Assembly: GCA_036874045.1 (NCBI GenBank)
Contig: CM072337.1
Location: 9,238,001-9,302,000, forward strand
DNA from: Cymodocea nodosa
Lineage: Eukaryota; Streptophyta; Magnoliopsida; Alismatales; Cymodoceaceae
DNA length: 64,000 bases
Reading direction: 5' to 3'
A model generated the notes under the pieces. It had not been told where the DNA came from, did not search any database, and saw nothing but the letters and a program-made list of their open reading frames with translations. Positions 10,475-23,253 of this stretch are shown here, piece after piece; position 1 is the stretch's first letter, and the number at the start of each line of letters is the position of its first letter. A program made the translations under genes and the position numbers.

Positions 10475-12327
10475 TGTTTGGGTTTTCCCAGCACTATACT
10501 AGAAAAACTTGGATTTGTTACTTCTATTTTTAATTAGTTAATTTATCTTTATGCCTATTCTTTCTTTTAGAAGTAAACAAACAACCTTTAATACAATTTA
10601 GATATTAATTCCAATTTGTACTTTAACTGCAAGTGCATAGTGTCTATTGTATCAGTGTGCAAGTACAGGTCGATCCCATAGCGAATTGCTGACGAATTTA
10701 AGAAATGTTTGATTGTGAACAATTCAAATTTATATTCAATAAGCACTCCGTTGAGTTACAGTTAACTCAACGGACTAAGTTCATTGAGTTATGGCTAACT
10801 CAACGGACTATGCTCGTGGACTTAAGTTAACTCCACGAGCTTGTCTCTTCTTTATAATACTGCTATTTACAAAGGAATTCGGCCAACCATTGGGCGATTC
10901 CACAGATTGTAAATAACATCAATTAAGCTTTTTAATGCTAGTTAACATTGGATTTATCATTAAGCAATACTAACATTCAAATGATTCAAATAGTCACCAT
11001 TAAAATCTTTAAATTTTTTGTATGAACCAATTGCAGTGAACTGTAAAATTAAAACTAACATAAAACAATCATAAAACTAATACAGATAACATTAATCACG
11101 ATACAACACAAACAATACAACACTCAAATACAACATACAAACAAAGATAAATTGTTTTTGGTATTTTTGTTTTGATGTGATGGGCGAAAGGTGAAATGTA
11201 AAGTAATCTCACATGACAGTAAATACTTCCGACACTACTTGCAACGCGATTACACCACTGAAAATTAAACCACTTACAATTCTGTCTCCTCTCCCTATAG
11301 AATCGCGAGTCCAGAATTGCAAGATGATCTCCTCTTCAGCATACAGGTATCAACCCGAAGCCAAGGCTAAAATCTTTACAATCTCCTGAAATATGAGTCG
11401 GCGCTTAGTGATAATGTCTTCCCTTTCCGCGACGCGATCACTCCTCACAATGGTTGTCAGGCACTGTGTTTGGCTCGGAATCGACCCGACATCAGGCAAG
11501 TATCCTCACAGACCTCCGATGATTGGTGATTATGGTGGTGATACGATGGTTGGTGTGATACTTCGGAGAATCGCCGATACTTTCTACAGGAAGCTCGGTG
11601 CTCCTCCTCTGTATACACTGGCCGTCCATCGATCACACACACTTCTTTTTTTCTTCTTTTCTTTTATATTTCTTTAGTAGTAACTACTTCTACTTGAATG
11701 GTCGGTTGGATTTCCTTTCTTCAGATCAACAGCGATGATTTCCTTCTCCCTGCGCGATTGAATTCCTGTGTGATACGTGCAAACGTGGTTTTTCCTTCCA
11801 ACTGTCTGTTCCTGCAACCGCTACAGTGGCATATTAGAAAATATATAGTCTGTAGAGTTACAGATAACTCAACGGACTTCCTTCGTTGATTTAACTATAA
11901 AACATGTGCAAAAATAACAACTTCAGTTTATAACGCTAACCTAATGCGTTGCCTTAGTGTATTTTCATGTAACTCAACGCGTGTAGTTATACTAACTTAA
12001 CGAGTTATAACGTAAGTAAATCTACCAGCTCTCAACACGTGTCAGCAGCCGTTTAAACATAAAATAACATTTCGGAGAGTTACAGGTATAACTATCCGAT
12101 GCTCAAATGCATTTTCGGATACTTAAGAATTTCATAGCCTGCAATTTACCGACAGTTCATAAATGTACTAAATTAACATTAATTCCCCGAAATTAAGCAG
12201 ATTCTTCAATTAAAGCATATAATAGTGCAATTATAACATAATGGCTTAATTCTCATATGATAAGCTAAATATTATGCAATTAACCATCATTTAACTGTTA
12301 ATAATATGCACTTTTTCATTCTAAACA
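10475..12327 (-). repeat. 5' LTR of element A, 1853 bp
   Basis: The LTR is bounded by TGTTTGG at the left and CTAAACA at the right, i.e. TG..CA ends with a short inverted repeat. The conserved U5-side block GTCGATCCCATAGCGAATT is at about 10669. The GC-rich island lies at about 11280-11650. It is roughly 400 bp shorter than the LTRs of B and C, mostly because it has fewer copies of the AACTATCCGA/TCGGATAGTT palindrome. Confidence 0.93.
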
Positions 12328-15300
12328 ATACCCTAGAGGAAAAATAGAAGATGTCCTAATTAAAATCAAGAACTTCATATATCCTATTGATATTATGATT
12401 TTGGATTCCCAACAAATTAAGCATCAGAATCATGATACATCTTTAATTTTGGGAAGACCATTTTTAGCAACATCAGGGACTGTTATAAATTGTAAAAATG
12501 GAGTGATGAAGTTAGCATATGGTAATGAGGATACTCAAGTAAATAGTTTCAAACTAGAAAAGTTTGAGGAGTTAGAAATGTCCTTACATACTATAGACTT
12601 TTTAGAGGATGAAGGAGATATGCTAGATGATGTGATTCAAGAAGAATTAAATAGTCAACTAGATTATGAAACTTTAGAAGTGAGAGCATAGATGTATAAG
12701 GAGATCAAGAAGAGTTTAATATAGAAGATGAAATTATTAAATTAGGAGCTCTAGCTTCTGACGGTCAATATTTAGATTTAAAACCTTTACCTCCTGAATA
12801 AACCTATATATGTTTGGAAGAAAAACAAACATGTCCAATCATTATTGCATTAGATTTAAAAGAAGATCAAATTTCTAAATTAAAAGATGTAGTAAAAACT
12901 TATAAAGAGGCAATAAGATGGACTATGGTTGATATAAAAGGGTTAAGTGCAACTATATGTTGTCATTGCATATATTTAGAAGAGAATGCTAAGCTAGTTA
13001 GAATTCCTGAGATGAGATTAAATCCAAACCTTAAAGAAGTAGTCAGGAAGGAAATAATGAAATGGTTAGATAATGACATAATTTATCTGATTTTTGATAG
13101 CTCATGGGTTAGTCCAATCCATGTAGTTCCGAAGAAATCAGGATTAATAGTTATTAGGAATGAAAGTCAAGACTTCATACCTACAAAAATTCAATTAGGT
13201 TGGAGAGTGTGTATAGACTATAGGAAGCTGAATGCGGTGACTAGGAAAGATCATTTTCCCTTACCTTTTATAGATCAAATGCTAGAGAAATTAGTAGGGC
13301 AAGAATATTTTTGTTTCCTAGACGGTTATTCAGGATATAACCAAGTTCCAATAGCATTAGAGGATTAAGAGAAAACAACTTTCACATGTCCTAATGGAAC
13401 TTATGCTTTTAAGAGGATGCCATTTGGATTATGCAATGCACCAGCTACCTTTCAAAGGTGTATGCAGGGCATATTCATTGGAATGACTGAAGATTTTTTA
13501 GAAATATTTATGGATGATTTTACTGTATATGGAACTTCATATGAAGTGTGTTTAAATAATTTAGACCAAGTATTAAAATGCTGTCTGGAAAAAAGTTGGT
13601 TCTAAATTGGAAAAAATGTCACTTCATGGTTAAATAAGGAATAGTCTTGGGACATGTTTCAAAGAAGGGGTTGGAAGTAGATTAAGCTAAAATAGAAGTA
13701 ATTTCTAATCTACCAGAACCTAAATCAGTAAAAGATATTAGATCATTTCTAAGACATGTAGGATTTTATAGAAGATTCATTAAAGATTTTAGCAAAATAG
13801 CTAGACCTTTAACTAATCTATTAAAAGATGTTCCATTTAACTTTGATAAAAAGTGCAAAGAAGCATTTTTCAAGCTTAAAACTAGCTTAATTTCAACCCC
13901 TATAATACAAGCACCTAATTGGAGCCATCCATTTGAATTAATGTGTGATGCATCTGATTTTGCTGTAAGAGTAGTGCTAGGGTAGAAGATAGAAAAATCT
14001 CCTAGAGTGATTCATTATGTAAGCAAAACTTTAAATGATACTCAAGTTAATTATACAACTACTGAAAAAGAACTATTAGCTGTTGTGTTTGCCTTAGAAA
14101 AGTTTAGATCATATCTGATTGAAGCTAAAGTGATAGTATACATGGATAGTTCAGCTTTGAAACACCTAATAGCAAAGAAAGAGACTAAACCTAGATTGAT
14201 CCGTTGGATATTGTTATTGTAGGAATTTGATCTAGAAATTAAAGATAAAAAAGGTTGTGAGAATGTAGTAGCAGAACATTTATCAATATTACAAATAGAA
14301 AAATCAAACATTGATTTTAAAGATAATTTCCCTAATGAGCAATTAATGACCATAAACACAATGCCTTGGTATGCAGACATAGTTAATTACTTAGTTACTA
14401 GTTTAACACCTAAAGATTGGAATAGATAGGATAAGAAATTATTCTTTTCAAGAGTAAAATATTATTATTGGGAAGACCCATACTTATTTAAGAAATGTCC
14501 TGATCTAGTCTTGAGGAGGTGTGTTCTAGAAATTGAATATTAGAGCATATTGTCTTTTTGCCATGACCAAGCATGTAGAGGACATTTTGGTTTAGGGAAA
14601 ACTGCTGCCAAAATTCTGTAATGTGGTTTTTATTAACCAACACTATTTAAAGATGCTCATAAATACTGCTTAAGTTGTTTAAGATGTCAACAAATAGGAA
14701 GGATATCAAAAAGGAATATGATGCCTCTAAATCCTATTGTTGAGGTTGAAATCTTTGATGTGTGGGGCATAGATTTTATGGGTCCATTTCCTATGTCTAA
14801 TCAATTCAATTATATATTGTTAGGGGTAGATTATGTATCTAAATGGATAGAAGCTATTCCTACAAAAACTAATAACAACAAAGTGGTAATACATTTTATA
14901 AGAACTAATATAATTACTAGATTTGGAATACCTAAAGCTATTATTAGTGATAGAGGAATTCATTTTTGTAATAGAAGTTTTGAAGACTTAATGAAGAAAT
15001 ATGGAGTAAATCACAAAATTGCAATATCATATCATCCGTAGACAAGTGGACAAGTAGAAAGTGCAAACAAACAAATTAAGTTAATCTTAGAAAAACTAGT
15101 AAATCCTACTAGAAAAGATTGGGCTAATAGATTAATAGATGCACTTTGGGCTTATAGAACTACTTATAAGACAAACTTAGGTATGTCACCTTTTAGGATA
15201 GTATATGAAAAAAGTTGTCATTTACTAGCTGAAATTGAACATAAAGCTTATTGGGCATTAAAAACTCTGAACACTAATTTAAATCAAGGTGTTGAAAATA

Positions 15301-15684
15301 GAAAAATGCAATTGATTGAGTTAAAAGAATTTAGGAATGAAGCTTATTCGAAAACTGTAAAAGAAAAAGAGAAAATGAAGTTTTAGCATAACAAGAAAAT
15401 TATTCCAAAAACTTTTGAAATAGGACAAGTATATCTTTACATGACTAGACTTCATAACCATCTAGGAAAATTAGGATCTAGATGGATAGGACCTTACATA
15501 ATTTGAAATATTTATTCCTATGAAGCTATTGAAATTGAAAATCCTAAAAAACAGAATATATTTAAATCAGAATATATTTAAAGTAAATGGACAAAGACTT
15601 ATACCTTTTCTAAGAATTCCAAAAAGCTCATTGGGAATTATAGAAGAAGTAAGAGTAGAGGACTACTTGAGTTTTATTAAGTAA
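12328..15684 (+). pseudogene. pol: pol remnant of element E (protease end, RT, RNase H, integrase)
   Basis: Domains in order: late protease with [12 protein letters not shown] (about 12440-12480); RT with [12 protein letters not shown] (about 13205-13240), [10 protein letters not shown] (about 13317) and the palm motif FMDDF (about 13508); RNase H; an integrase zinc-finger region; the integrase core with [12 protein letters not shown] (about 14758) and SDRGIHF (about 14948); and the C-terminal GKL..RW.GPYI segment. The pieces lie in several frames. It matches the C copy of pol closely in sequence and order, so the family assignment is secure. Confidence 0.9.
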
Positions 15685-16192
15685 CAAATATATATATGTT
15701 TGTTGTGTTTAAAAAAAAAAGAAAAAAAAAATTGTTACGGTCACACCGAAAGGATCCAACAGTTTGACCAAAACATGAATACATAAAAAATATATATTTT
15801 ATATTAAGTAGAGTGTCAATTTGACCGAAACAAAGCATCGGTTCAACTAGAAGAAAAAGAAAAATTTTGTGTAATTTTGATTCAACCATGGAAGTATAAC
15901 GGTTTGACCGAAATTCTTAAATAGTAAAAATTAAGTTGGTCAGACTAGAGATTCTTCGATCTTGATCGACTTAAAAATTATCATTATAAGTATTTTTATT
16001 AGTTATAACTTTACGGGAGGTCTGTTGTGTTAAGCTTAACTCAACGAACTTACTCCGTTAAGTCTAGGATAAGTTAATGAACTTACTCCATTGAGTTAAC
16101 TATAACTCAACGGAGTACTTAAGGTAAGTCCACAAACTTAGTCTGTGGAGTTAACCGTAACTCCATGGAGTAGTATATGTGAGTAGTGATAG
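15685..16192 (+). other. Post-pol spacer of element E
   Basis: No coding frame is visible. The stretch has AT runs, degraded ACCGA/TCGGT hairpins (about 15740-15990), and CTCAACG palindromes (about 16030-16170). It corresponds in reverse orientation to 7130-7790 of element A and 53880-54278 of element C. Confidence 0.6.
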
Positions 16193-17147
16193 TGTTGAAT
16201 ATTTTGTTTTGATGATGTGTGCTAAATGAATGTAATCATATTTACTCAATTACTATTGTTTGTGAAAGTAAATTAAGAACATCAATTAATACAGAAAAAG
16301 TTTACTGATATAAATACTTGTCTGTAATGAATATGAAATTATGCAATGTTAAATAACTAGTTGTTAAGTTATACTAACTTTTCATTTAACTAAACGTTAA
16401 GTTAACGTGTGTTTTATTGTAAAGCATGATATATTTTAAAGTTATATTTTCTGTATCATGTACAACGCACGTTAAGACAACTCGTTGAGTTATAGGCTAA
16501 AAGGTTAAAATAGGTCACGTGAGAACTTGTTAAGTTAGTGAACAAAAGGTTAAAATGAAGAGACGAACTCATTAAGTTAGTATTGTGCACGTGGTGAGTT
16601 GTACATGTTTAACTCGTTAAGTTAACATAACTAAATGCGTTGAGTTGCTATATTGAACACTAAGGTAACGCATTAGATTAGCGTTATAAACTTAAAGTTA
16701 TTATTATTGCACGTGGTAAATACTTTGCTGTTTAAAATATTTATTTATTACTAGTTCGTTGAGTTATCAGTAACACAACGGAGTTAGTTCGTAGAGTTAA
16801 CTATAACACCGTGAAGTTGGTTCGTTGAGTTAGCTATAGTACTTGTACGTGATTTGGCACATGATGAACTCATTGAGTTAGATACGTTAAGTTATAAATC
16901 TACTTGTTTTACTCGTTTAGTTAACATTAACACAACGACTTGTTATTATACTTGATGGAAAATTTTGGACGAGAAAGTTGATTTTGCAAGAAATTTTTCA
17001 GAGATCTAGGATTGATGATTAAAGAAAATTCAAAAGGAAAATGTGAGTCAGAATGTGTGTATTTCAATGAAGGAAAAAGAGAAGACGTGAAGAGTGGAAA
17101 ACTGATAGTGATTAAATGTGGAGGATATGTATGAAATGAAGATACAG

Positions 17148-17155
17148 TATAAAAG
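17148..17155 (+). promoter_or_regulatory. Probable TATA box of the copia LTR
   Basis: TATAAAAG lies in the 3' half of the LTR, about 700 bp from its end. It is followed within 40-50 bp by a CA-rich stretch that could hold the transcription start. Motif only. Confidence 0.5.
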
Positions 17156-17254
17156 GCATAGAATTCTCGTTAATCAATTATCCTTGCACACTAAACAAAA
17201 AATATTTTTAACGATCAAAAACACCTCTCTAGGGAAAGACTCTCAGATAGAAGA

Positions 17255-17555
17255 AAATTTAGTGAAGTAGAGAAAGTCAGATTTATGTCATTGAAGATTT
17301 GAAGAATCAAAAGAAAGCAAATTCAGTGAAGCAGAGAAAATCAGATTTATGTCATTGAAGATTTGAAGAATCAAAAGAAAGCAAATTTGGTGAAGCAGAG
17401 AAAGTTAGATATATGTCACTGAAGATTTGAAGAATCAGAAGAAAGCAAATACGGTGAAGTAGAGAAAGTCAGATATATGTCACTAAAGATTTGAAGAATC
17501 AAAAGAAAGCAAATTCGATGAAGTAGAGAAAGTCAGATATTTGTCACTAAAGAAT
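17255..17555 (+). repeat. Tandem repeat in the copia LTR, about five units of roughly 60 bp
   Basis: Units share the words GTGAAG(C/T)AGAGAAAG, TCAGAT, TATGTCA(T/C)TGAAGA and TTTGAAGAATCA. They are purine-rich and slightly diverged from each other. The array lies just downstream of the TATA-like box, so it would fall in the transcribed leader. Confidence 0.8.
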
Positions 17556-17850
17556 TGCAGAAGAAGAAGAAGAAGAAAAATCTCAAACAAGGAGAAATGT
17601 TTTAAATTCTGTAAATTAGTTTTCTCTATTTGTAGTTATGAAATTGATTAGATGAAACCTAGTATCGTTATATAATTGCATCTACAATTTCTGAGGAGAA
17701 TTGAATTGTATATTGAAATTGAAATTTTGAATAAAATGATTTGATTAAAACAGTGTCTCGACTTATTTTAATTTTGAAGTTTCAATTATATTTAAATATG
17801 TTGAAAAACACAATTCACCCCTCCCTTGTGTAGTCATTCGATCCTACAAG

Positions 17851-17862
17851 TGGTATCAAAGC
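17851..17862 (+). other. Copia primer-binding site, initiator tRNA-Met type
   Basis: TGGTATCAAAGC lies two bases after the LTR end. Copia elements typically have TGGTATCAGAGC here, complementary to initiator tRNA-Met; one base differs. Confidence 0.8.
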
Positions 17863-17879
17863 TAGTTAATAATCTTTGA

Positions 17880-19272
17880 TACAAAGTCGATACCAACTTA
17901 ATTAATATCGAAGCTTATTCTACCTTCCTTGTATAAATTGTCTAGAAAAAATTTAGTGAGAGGTTTACTAAAGATTAAATACTCAAAGGATTTCATGTGT
18001 GATGCATGTGAGTTAGGTAAACTTCATAAAAACTCTTTTAAATCCAAAACTGATATATCAAGCAAGAGAGTCTTAGAACTTATACATATGGTTTTAATTG
18101 GACCAACAAGATTCATGAGTCTTGGTGGTAAACGGTATGTATTTCTTTTAGTAGATGACTTCTTTAGATACACTTGGGTATATTTTCTAGCAACTAAGTC
18201 AGAAGTTTTTGAAACGTTTAAAATGTATTGCAATCTTGTTCAAAATGAACATAGTGTTTCTATTTAAAAACATAGGAGTGATCATGGTATTGAATTTGAA
18301 AATGATCAAATGGATAATTACTGTAAAGATCATGGCATTGATCACAAATATTCTTCTCCAAGAGCACCTTCTCAAAATGGTGTTGTTGAGAGAAAGAATC
18401 AATCACTTTAGGAAATGGCTAGAACTATGTTAAATGAATATAATTTACCTCAAAATCTTTGGGCTAAAGTAGTGAATACAGCTTGTTATATTATTAACAT
18501 AAGTCACTTAAGACCTCTTGTTAATAAAACTTCTTTTGAAATTATGTATGATAGGGCTCCAAAAATTTCCTATATGAAATCATTTGGTTGTAAGTGTTTT
18601 ATCCTTAACATTAAGGATACAAAGGATAAATTTCAAGCCAAAGTGGATGAAGGAATTTTTGTAGGTTACTCTACTAGAAGTAAAGCTTGTAGAATCATTG
18701 AAGAAACCCTTCATGTAAGCTTCAATGAAAATTCTTTCAAAGAATCAAAATCTAAAGTTGATAATGATGATATGATCAATTTTCCAAAAGAATTAGAGAT
18801 CAATAGAGAGATTGAAGATTTATTTGAGAAAATTAAAAATATGAACTTAAATGATCAAACTAATGATCAAAGTGATGTACCTTCAGATGTTGGTGAGAAT
18901 ATTGAGGAAAATCATAGAAATTGGCATTATTCTTCATCACAACCCATCACTTAAGTCATTGATAATATTAATGAGGGAGTTAAAACTAGACCTTCAATAA
19001 ATTTAAATAGTATGTGTATATTTATTTCTATGGTGGAACCAAAGAATATAGAAGAAGCCTTATCTGATGAAAATTGGATAGTGGTAATGCAAGATGAACT
19101 AAATCAATTCATTAGAAATGATGTTTAGAAATTAGTTTCTCCACTAGAAAATCAGTCCATAATAGGTACAAAGTGGATCTTTAGAAACAAAACTAATGCG
19201 ACTGGTCAAGTTATAAGAAACAAAGCTAGATTAGTTGCACAAGGGTATACACAAGAAGAAGGAATTGATTAT
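17880..19272 (+). pseudogene. Ty1/copia pol remnant, first half (integrase and start of RT)
   Basis: A GAG-pre-integrase zinc region (CDACELGKLHKNSF, about 18000) is followed by the integrase core with FLLVDDFFRYTWVYF (about 18147), SDHG..FEN and SPRAPSQNGVVERKNQ, then FGCKCFILN. The start of RT (TKWIFRNKTNATGQV) comes at about 19170, up to the insertion point of element B. The wording is that of SIRE-group copia. Gag and protease segments are not seen between the PBS and this part. It is broken in several places. The element resumes for about 90 bp at 36750. Confidence 0.88.
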
Positions 19273-21500
19273 TGTTTGGGTTTTCCCAACACTACACTAG
19301 AAAAACTTGGATTTGTTACTTTTGTTTTTACTTAGTTAATTTATCTTTATGCCTATTCTCTCTTTTAGAAGTAAACAAACAACCTTTAATACAATTTAGA
19401 TATTAATTCCAATTTGTACTTTTAACTGCAAGTGCACAGTGTCTATTGTATCAATGTGTAAGTACAGGTCGATCCCACAGGGAATTGAAGACGAACTTGA
19501 GAACTGTTCGTTTGTTAAAAATCAAATTTATATATTCAATAAGCTCTCCATTGATTTATAGTTAACTCAACGGACTAACCTCGTAGACTTAAGTTAACTC
19601 CACGAGCCTATCTTTTCTATTTAATACTGCTATTTACAGAGGAATTCGGCCAACCATTGGGCAATTCCATAGATTGTAAATAATATCAATTAAGCTCTTT
19701 AATGTTAGTTAACATTGGATTTATATTGAGCAATACTAACATTCAGATAATTCAAACAGTAATCATTAAAATCTTTAAGTCTTTTGAACGAACCAATTTC
19801 AGTAAACTGTAAAACTAAAATAAACATAAAACAATCACAACACTGACAAAGATAACATTAATCATGATACAACACAAACAATACAACACTCAAATACAAC
19901 ATACAAACATAGATAAATTGTTTTTGGTATTTTTGTTTTAATATGAACATGGAATTGGGCGACAGGTGAAATGTAAAGTAATCTCACTTGACAGTAAATA
20001 CTTCCGACATTACTTGCAACGCGATTACACCATTGAAAATTAAACCACTTACAATCCTGTCTCCTCTCCCTATAGAATCACGAGTCCAGAATTGCAAGAT
20101 GATCTCCTCTTCAGCATACAGGCATCAACCCGAAGCCAAGGCTAAAAGCTTTATGATCTCCTGAAATATGAGTCGATGCTTGGTGAAAATGGCTTTCCTT
20201 CCCGCGACGCGATCACTCCTCATAGTGGTTGTCAGGCACTATGTTTGGCTCGGAATCAACCCCACATTAGGCAAGTATCCTCACAGACCTCCGACGGTTG
20301 GTGATTATGGTGGTGATGATGATGGTTGGTGTGGTACTTCAGAGAATTGCGTCGCCGATCCTCCTTTGCACACACTGTTCGCCCATCGATCACACCCGCT
20401 TTCTTTTTTCTTCTTTTCTTTCATATTTCTTCAGTAGTAACTACTTCTGCTTGAATGGTCGGTTGGATTTCCTTCATTCATATCAACGGCGATGCTTTCT
20501 TCTCCCTGTGCGATTGAATTCTTGCGTGATACGTGCAAACGTGGTTTTTCTCTTCCAACTATCTATTCCTGCAACCGCTACAATGGCATATTAGGAAATA
20601 TAAAGAAATAAGCTGCTAACATAATGCGTTACCTTAATGTAATATTCATGTAACTCAACGTGTACAGTTATGCTAACTTAACAAGTTAAACATGTGCATC
20701 TCACGTGATATTCTAAAGCATTTAAATTCAACATGTGCATAAATCTAACTATCCGATGCTTAGGTGCATTTCCAATACTTATAGATAACTCACCGATATA
20801 TAACGTAAGTAAATCTACCAGATCTCGACACGTGTCAGCAGCAATTTAATCATAAAATAACATTTCGGAGAGTTACAGGTTTAACTATCCGATGCTTAGA
20901 TGCATTTCGGATAGTTACAGCTAACTCACCGAAAATCCACTTAAGTCACTTTCCCAGAATATGACACGTGTCCACAACTATTTTATAAATAAAAAGAGAT
21001 TTCAGAAAGTTACAAGGATAACTATCCGATGCCCAGCTGCAATTTCGGATAGTTATAGATAACTCACCGAAAGTTCACTTAAGTCATTCATTATGGTTTC
21101 GACACGTGTACTTCAGGAAATAATAAAATATTCTCTCAAAACATAACTGTTCGGCAATTTAAACATAACTATCCGATACATATTCGGTTTGTTAAACATA
21201 ACTGTCCGAATTTGTTCGGTATGCTGAACATAACTGTCCGAATTTGTTTGGTATGTTAAACATAACTGTCTGAAATATCAGAATATTCGGATACTTAAGA
21301 ATTTCACAGCCTGCAACTTACCGACAGTTTATAAATGTACTAAATTAACATTAATTCCCCCCAAATTAAGTAGATTCTTCAATTAAAGCATATAACAGTG
21401 CAATTATAACATAATGGTTTAATTCTTATATGATAAGCTAAATATTATGCAATTAACCATCATTTAACCATTAATAATATGCACTTTTTCATTCTAAACA
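19273..21500 (-). repeat. 3' LTR of element B, 2228 bp
   Basis: It has TGTTTGG..CTAAACA ends. Its GC-rich island lies at about 20050-20410. At 20740-21290 there is a run of hairpin modules: AACTATCCGA/TCGGATAGTT types and short AACATAACTGTCCGAA repeats alternating with TTCGGT. Copies of the same modules are present in the 5' LTR. Confidence 0.94.
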
Positions 21501-23253
21501 CTTCCCCCATACCTAAATTTTGCTAGTCCCTTAGCAAACTAAGATCTAGTTAATTGGTCTTTAAAAGTGCTAGAATTAATTCTTCCCCTTTGTTTTTCTT
21601 CTATTTAGCATAAAAATACATTCTGTATGTTTCAGTAATTAACCTGAAAATATACTTAGAATATATGTAAATTACATACCAAGTATATCATCATCATATA
21701 GGTGTTAATTATATTATCGTTTGTTCTTCTTTTCATCATCTATCATCCTGAATTTTCCAATAAGATTTCTAGAAGAAATTTCAACAACATACGAATCAGA
21801 GTACAATCTAATTCAATCTGATTAAGACAAGTAGAATAAAGAATTGTATCTCCATTAAACAACTTCAAAAGTCAATTCCAGATTCATATTTCAGCAATTC
21901 TAGATAACAGAAAATATACTCGATTCATAAGATATCTGTATTTCACAAAACACTTGTATCTTTTCAGAACAGTATACGTATATATATATATTTTTTTTGT
22001 CGTACTTTAAAAGTTAATTTGACAAGCTTGAATCATGCAAGAGCTTTCTAATGTACCCATGTAACGAGCTTTCAGTCAACAATCCCAGATCTGATCAGGA
22101 TCTTAGGTTGCTAGATTTTAAGAGTCCTTTTTCAGGTCAACAATCCTTACATACCTATCTACTCAAGTACAAAAGGCTCGTGATCAAACAAGTCAATAAA
22201 CTCTCACATTTTCCTTCTTTTTTTTCTTTTTTTGAAAACTACAAACACAAAACAAAACATTAATCACATACTATATATATATGTATTTCATTAATACAGA
22301 TGCTGTAATCACTAATCTCAATAGTCCTGCTTCTATCAGTTACTGAAAATATGAATCCATAACAATAAGCTCATACTTTTTCTGTAGTTTAATAAGATCT
22401 ACACATAAATCATTCTACAAGTTCAATCAGTCAAATTAAATGTATCTTTAATCATATGTGTTTCATTTAATCTAGAATTCACATCTCAGCTCTTTCAGGA
22501 CTTTAAATAATTTACTGATTTTTCATTAAGCATTCTGATTTCATTTTAAAATCGTGAAACTGTTAAACTCATAAAATTCAAAAAAAACATAAGATACTAT
22601 ATCTAGATTTGCATAAATAATAAATTCAATAGCATCTTATATAGCCTTCTAAATATAACAGTCAAGCAGTTTATAAAAATTTTACAGTCTCAATTATCGG
22701 ATAGTTACAGAAAGTTTATAAAATTTTCAATTTCCTCAAAAATTTGCAGCACTATTTTAATTTCTTTAATTAGCAAACTTACATGGCTGTTATTTTAATT
22801 ACCTCCCCCCCATACCTACATTTTGCATTGTCCTTAATGTAAAGAGTTTGACAATAAGTACAGTAATTGTAGTAGGCATGAATACAGCTTTGCTTGATTT
22901 AAAATTCAGGATGAGTAATTAGTTACATACCTTGTTTCATTTGTATCTCCTTCTGCATATTCTGATTTTTGATTCTGAAAAACTTCTCATTCAAAGATAA
23001 AAGCAAAATATAAAACAAAAGAACATTTAACAGATATTAATAAATCAGTGTCTTATGTGGAACCCAGACTCCTATGCCTTTGGTGGCTTACAAGCAAGCC
23101 AGTTGGTTTCCTAGAATAGATACCAACAAACTGGATTGATATTTTGTTTGTTTTTTTTTTTCTTTTATAAAATAAAAATGAAAACTAATTTTTTTTTTTT
23201 TTTTTAACAATAAATGTAGAATACACACAACATTAAACACATAAAATCACAGC
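21501..23253 (-). other. Non-coding 3' tail of element B with two polypurine tracts
   Basis: Same layout as 1661-3412. The LTR-proximal tract is at 21501-21508, and a second tract is at about 22801-22810 (CCTCCCCCC on the plus strand). It includes AT microsatellites and the conserved segment that reads openly on the plus strand at 22051-22200. No recognised gene. Confidence 0.7.

Larger units (their letters stand above)
1..12327 (-). mobile_element. Element A: Athila-like Ty3/gypsy LTR retrotransposon with captured F-box gene, short derivative
   Basis: The element is read on the minus strand. Its 5' LTR is at 10475-12327, its tRNA-Asp PBS at 10450-10467, its polypurine tract at 1661-1668, and its 3' LTR runs off the left edge of the window (about 195 bp missing). 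The internal part is only 8.8 kb, against about 13 kb in copies B and C. Visible parts are zinc knuckle, protease, the end of integrase, gag and F-box. I see no RT palm motif and only a trace of the extra ORF, so this copy is broken and would have depended on other copies to move. The LTRs differ by about 3% by eye over 275 bp, which at a commonly assumed plant rate means roughly 1-1.5 million years. It sits in the older plus-strand element E; the expected target duplication (ATACC at 12328-12332) cannot be confirmed because the other flank lies outside the window. Confidence 0.9.
12328..16192 (+). mobile_element. Element E: older plus-strand Athila-like remnant (pol and 3' spacer)
   Basis: This is the same broad family as A, B and C but in the opposite orientation. 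It is cut on the left by the insertion of A and on the right by the copia LTR at 16193. It has pol from late protease to the integrase end, then the family's post-pol spacer (15685-16192) with degenerate ACCGA/TCGGT and CAACGGA palindromes. It is clearly more decayed than A, B or C, with roughly ten or more breaks. It is the oldest Athila-like layer in the window. Confidence 0.88.
16193..17848 (+). repeat. 5' LTR of a SIRE-like Ty1/copia element, 1656 bp
   Basis: It starts TGTTGAATATTTTG, as SIRE-group LTRs commonly do, and ends CCTACA at 17848. A PBS follows two bases later. It carries a TATA-like box at 17148 and a tandem repeat at about 17255-17550. Part of it (about 16610-16725) resembles the complement of the Athila-like LTRs. 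No second LTR of this copia is seen in the window. Confidence 0.82.

Noticed and set aside
17255-17555. Coding repeat protein in the copia LTR
   Set aside because: The units contain no sustained open frame and lie in the LTR leader; a non-coding tandem repeat.
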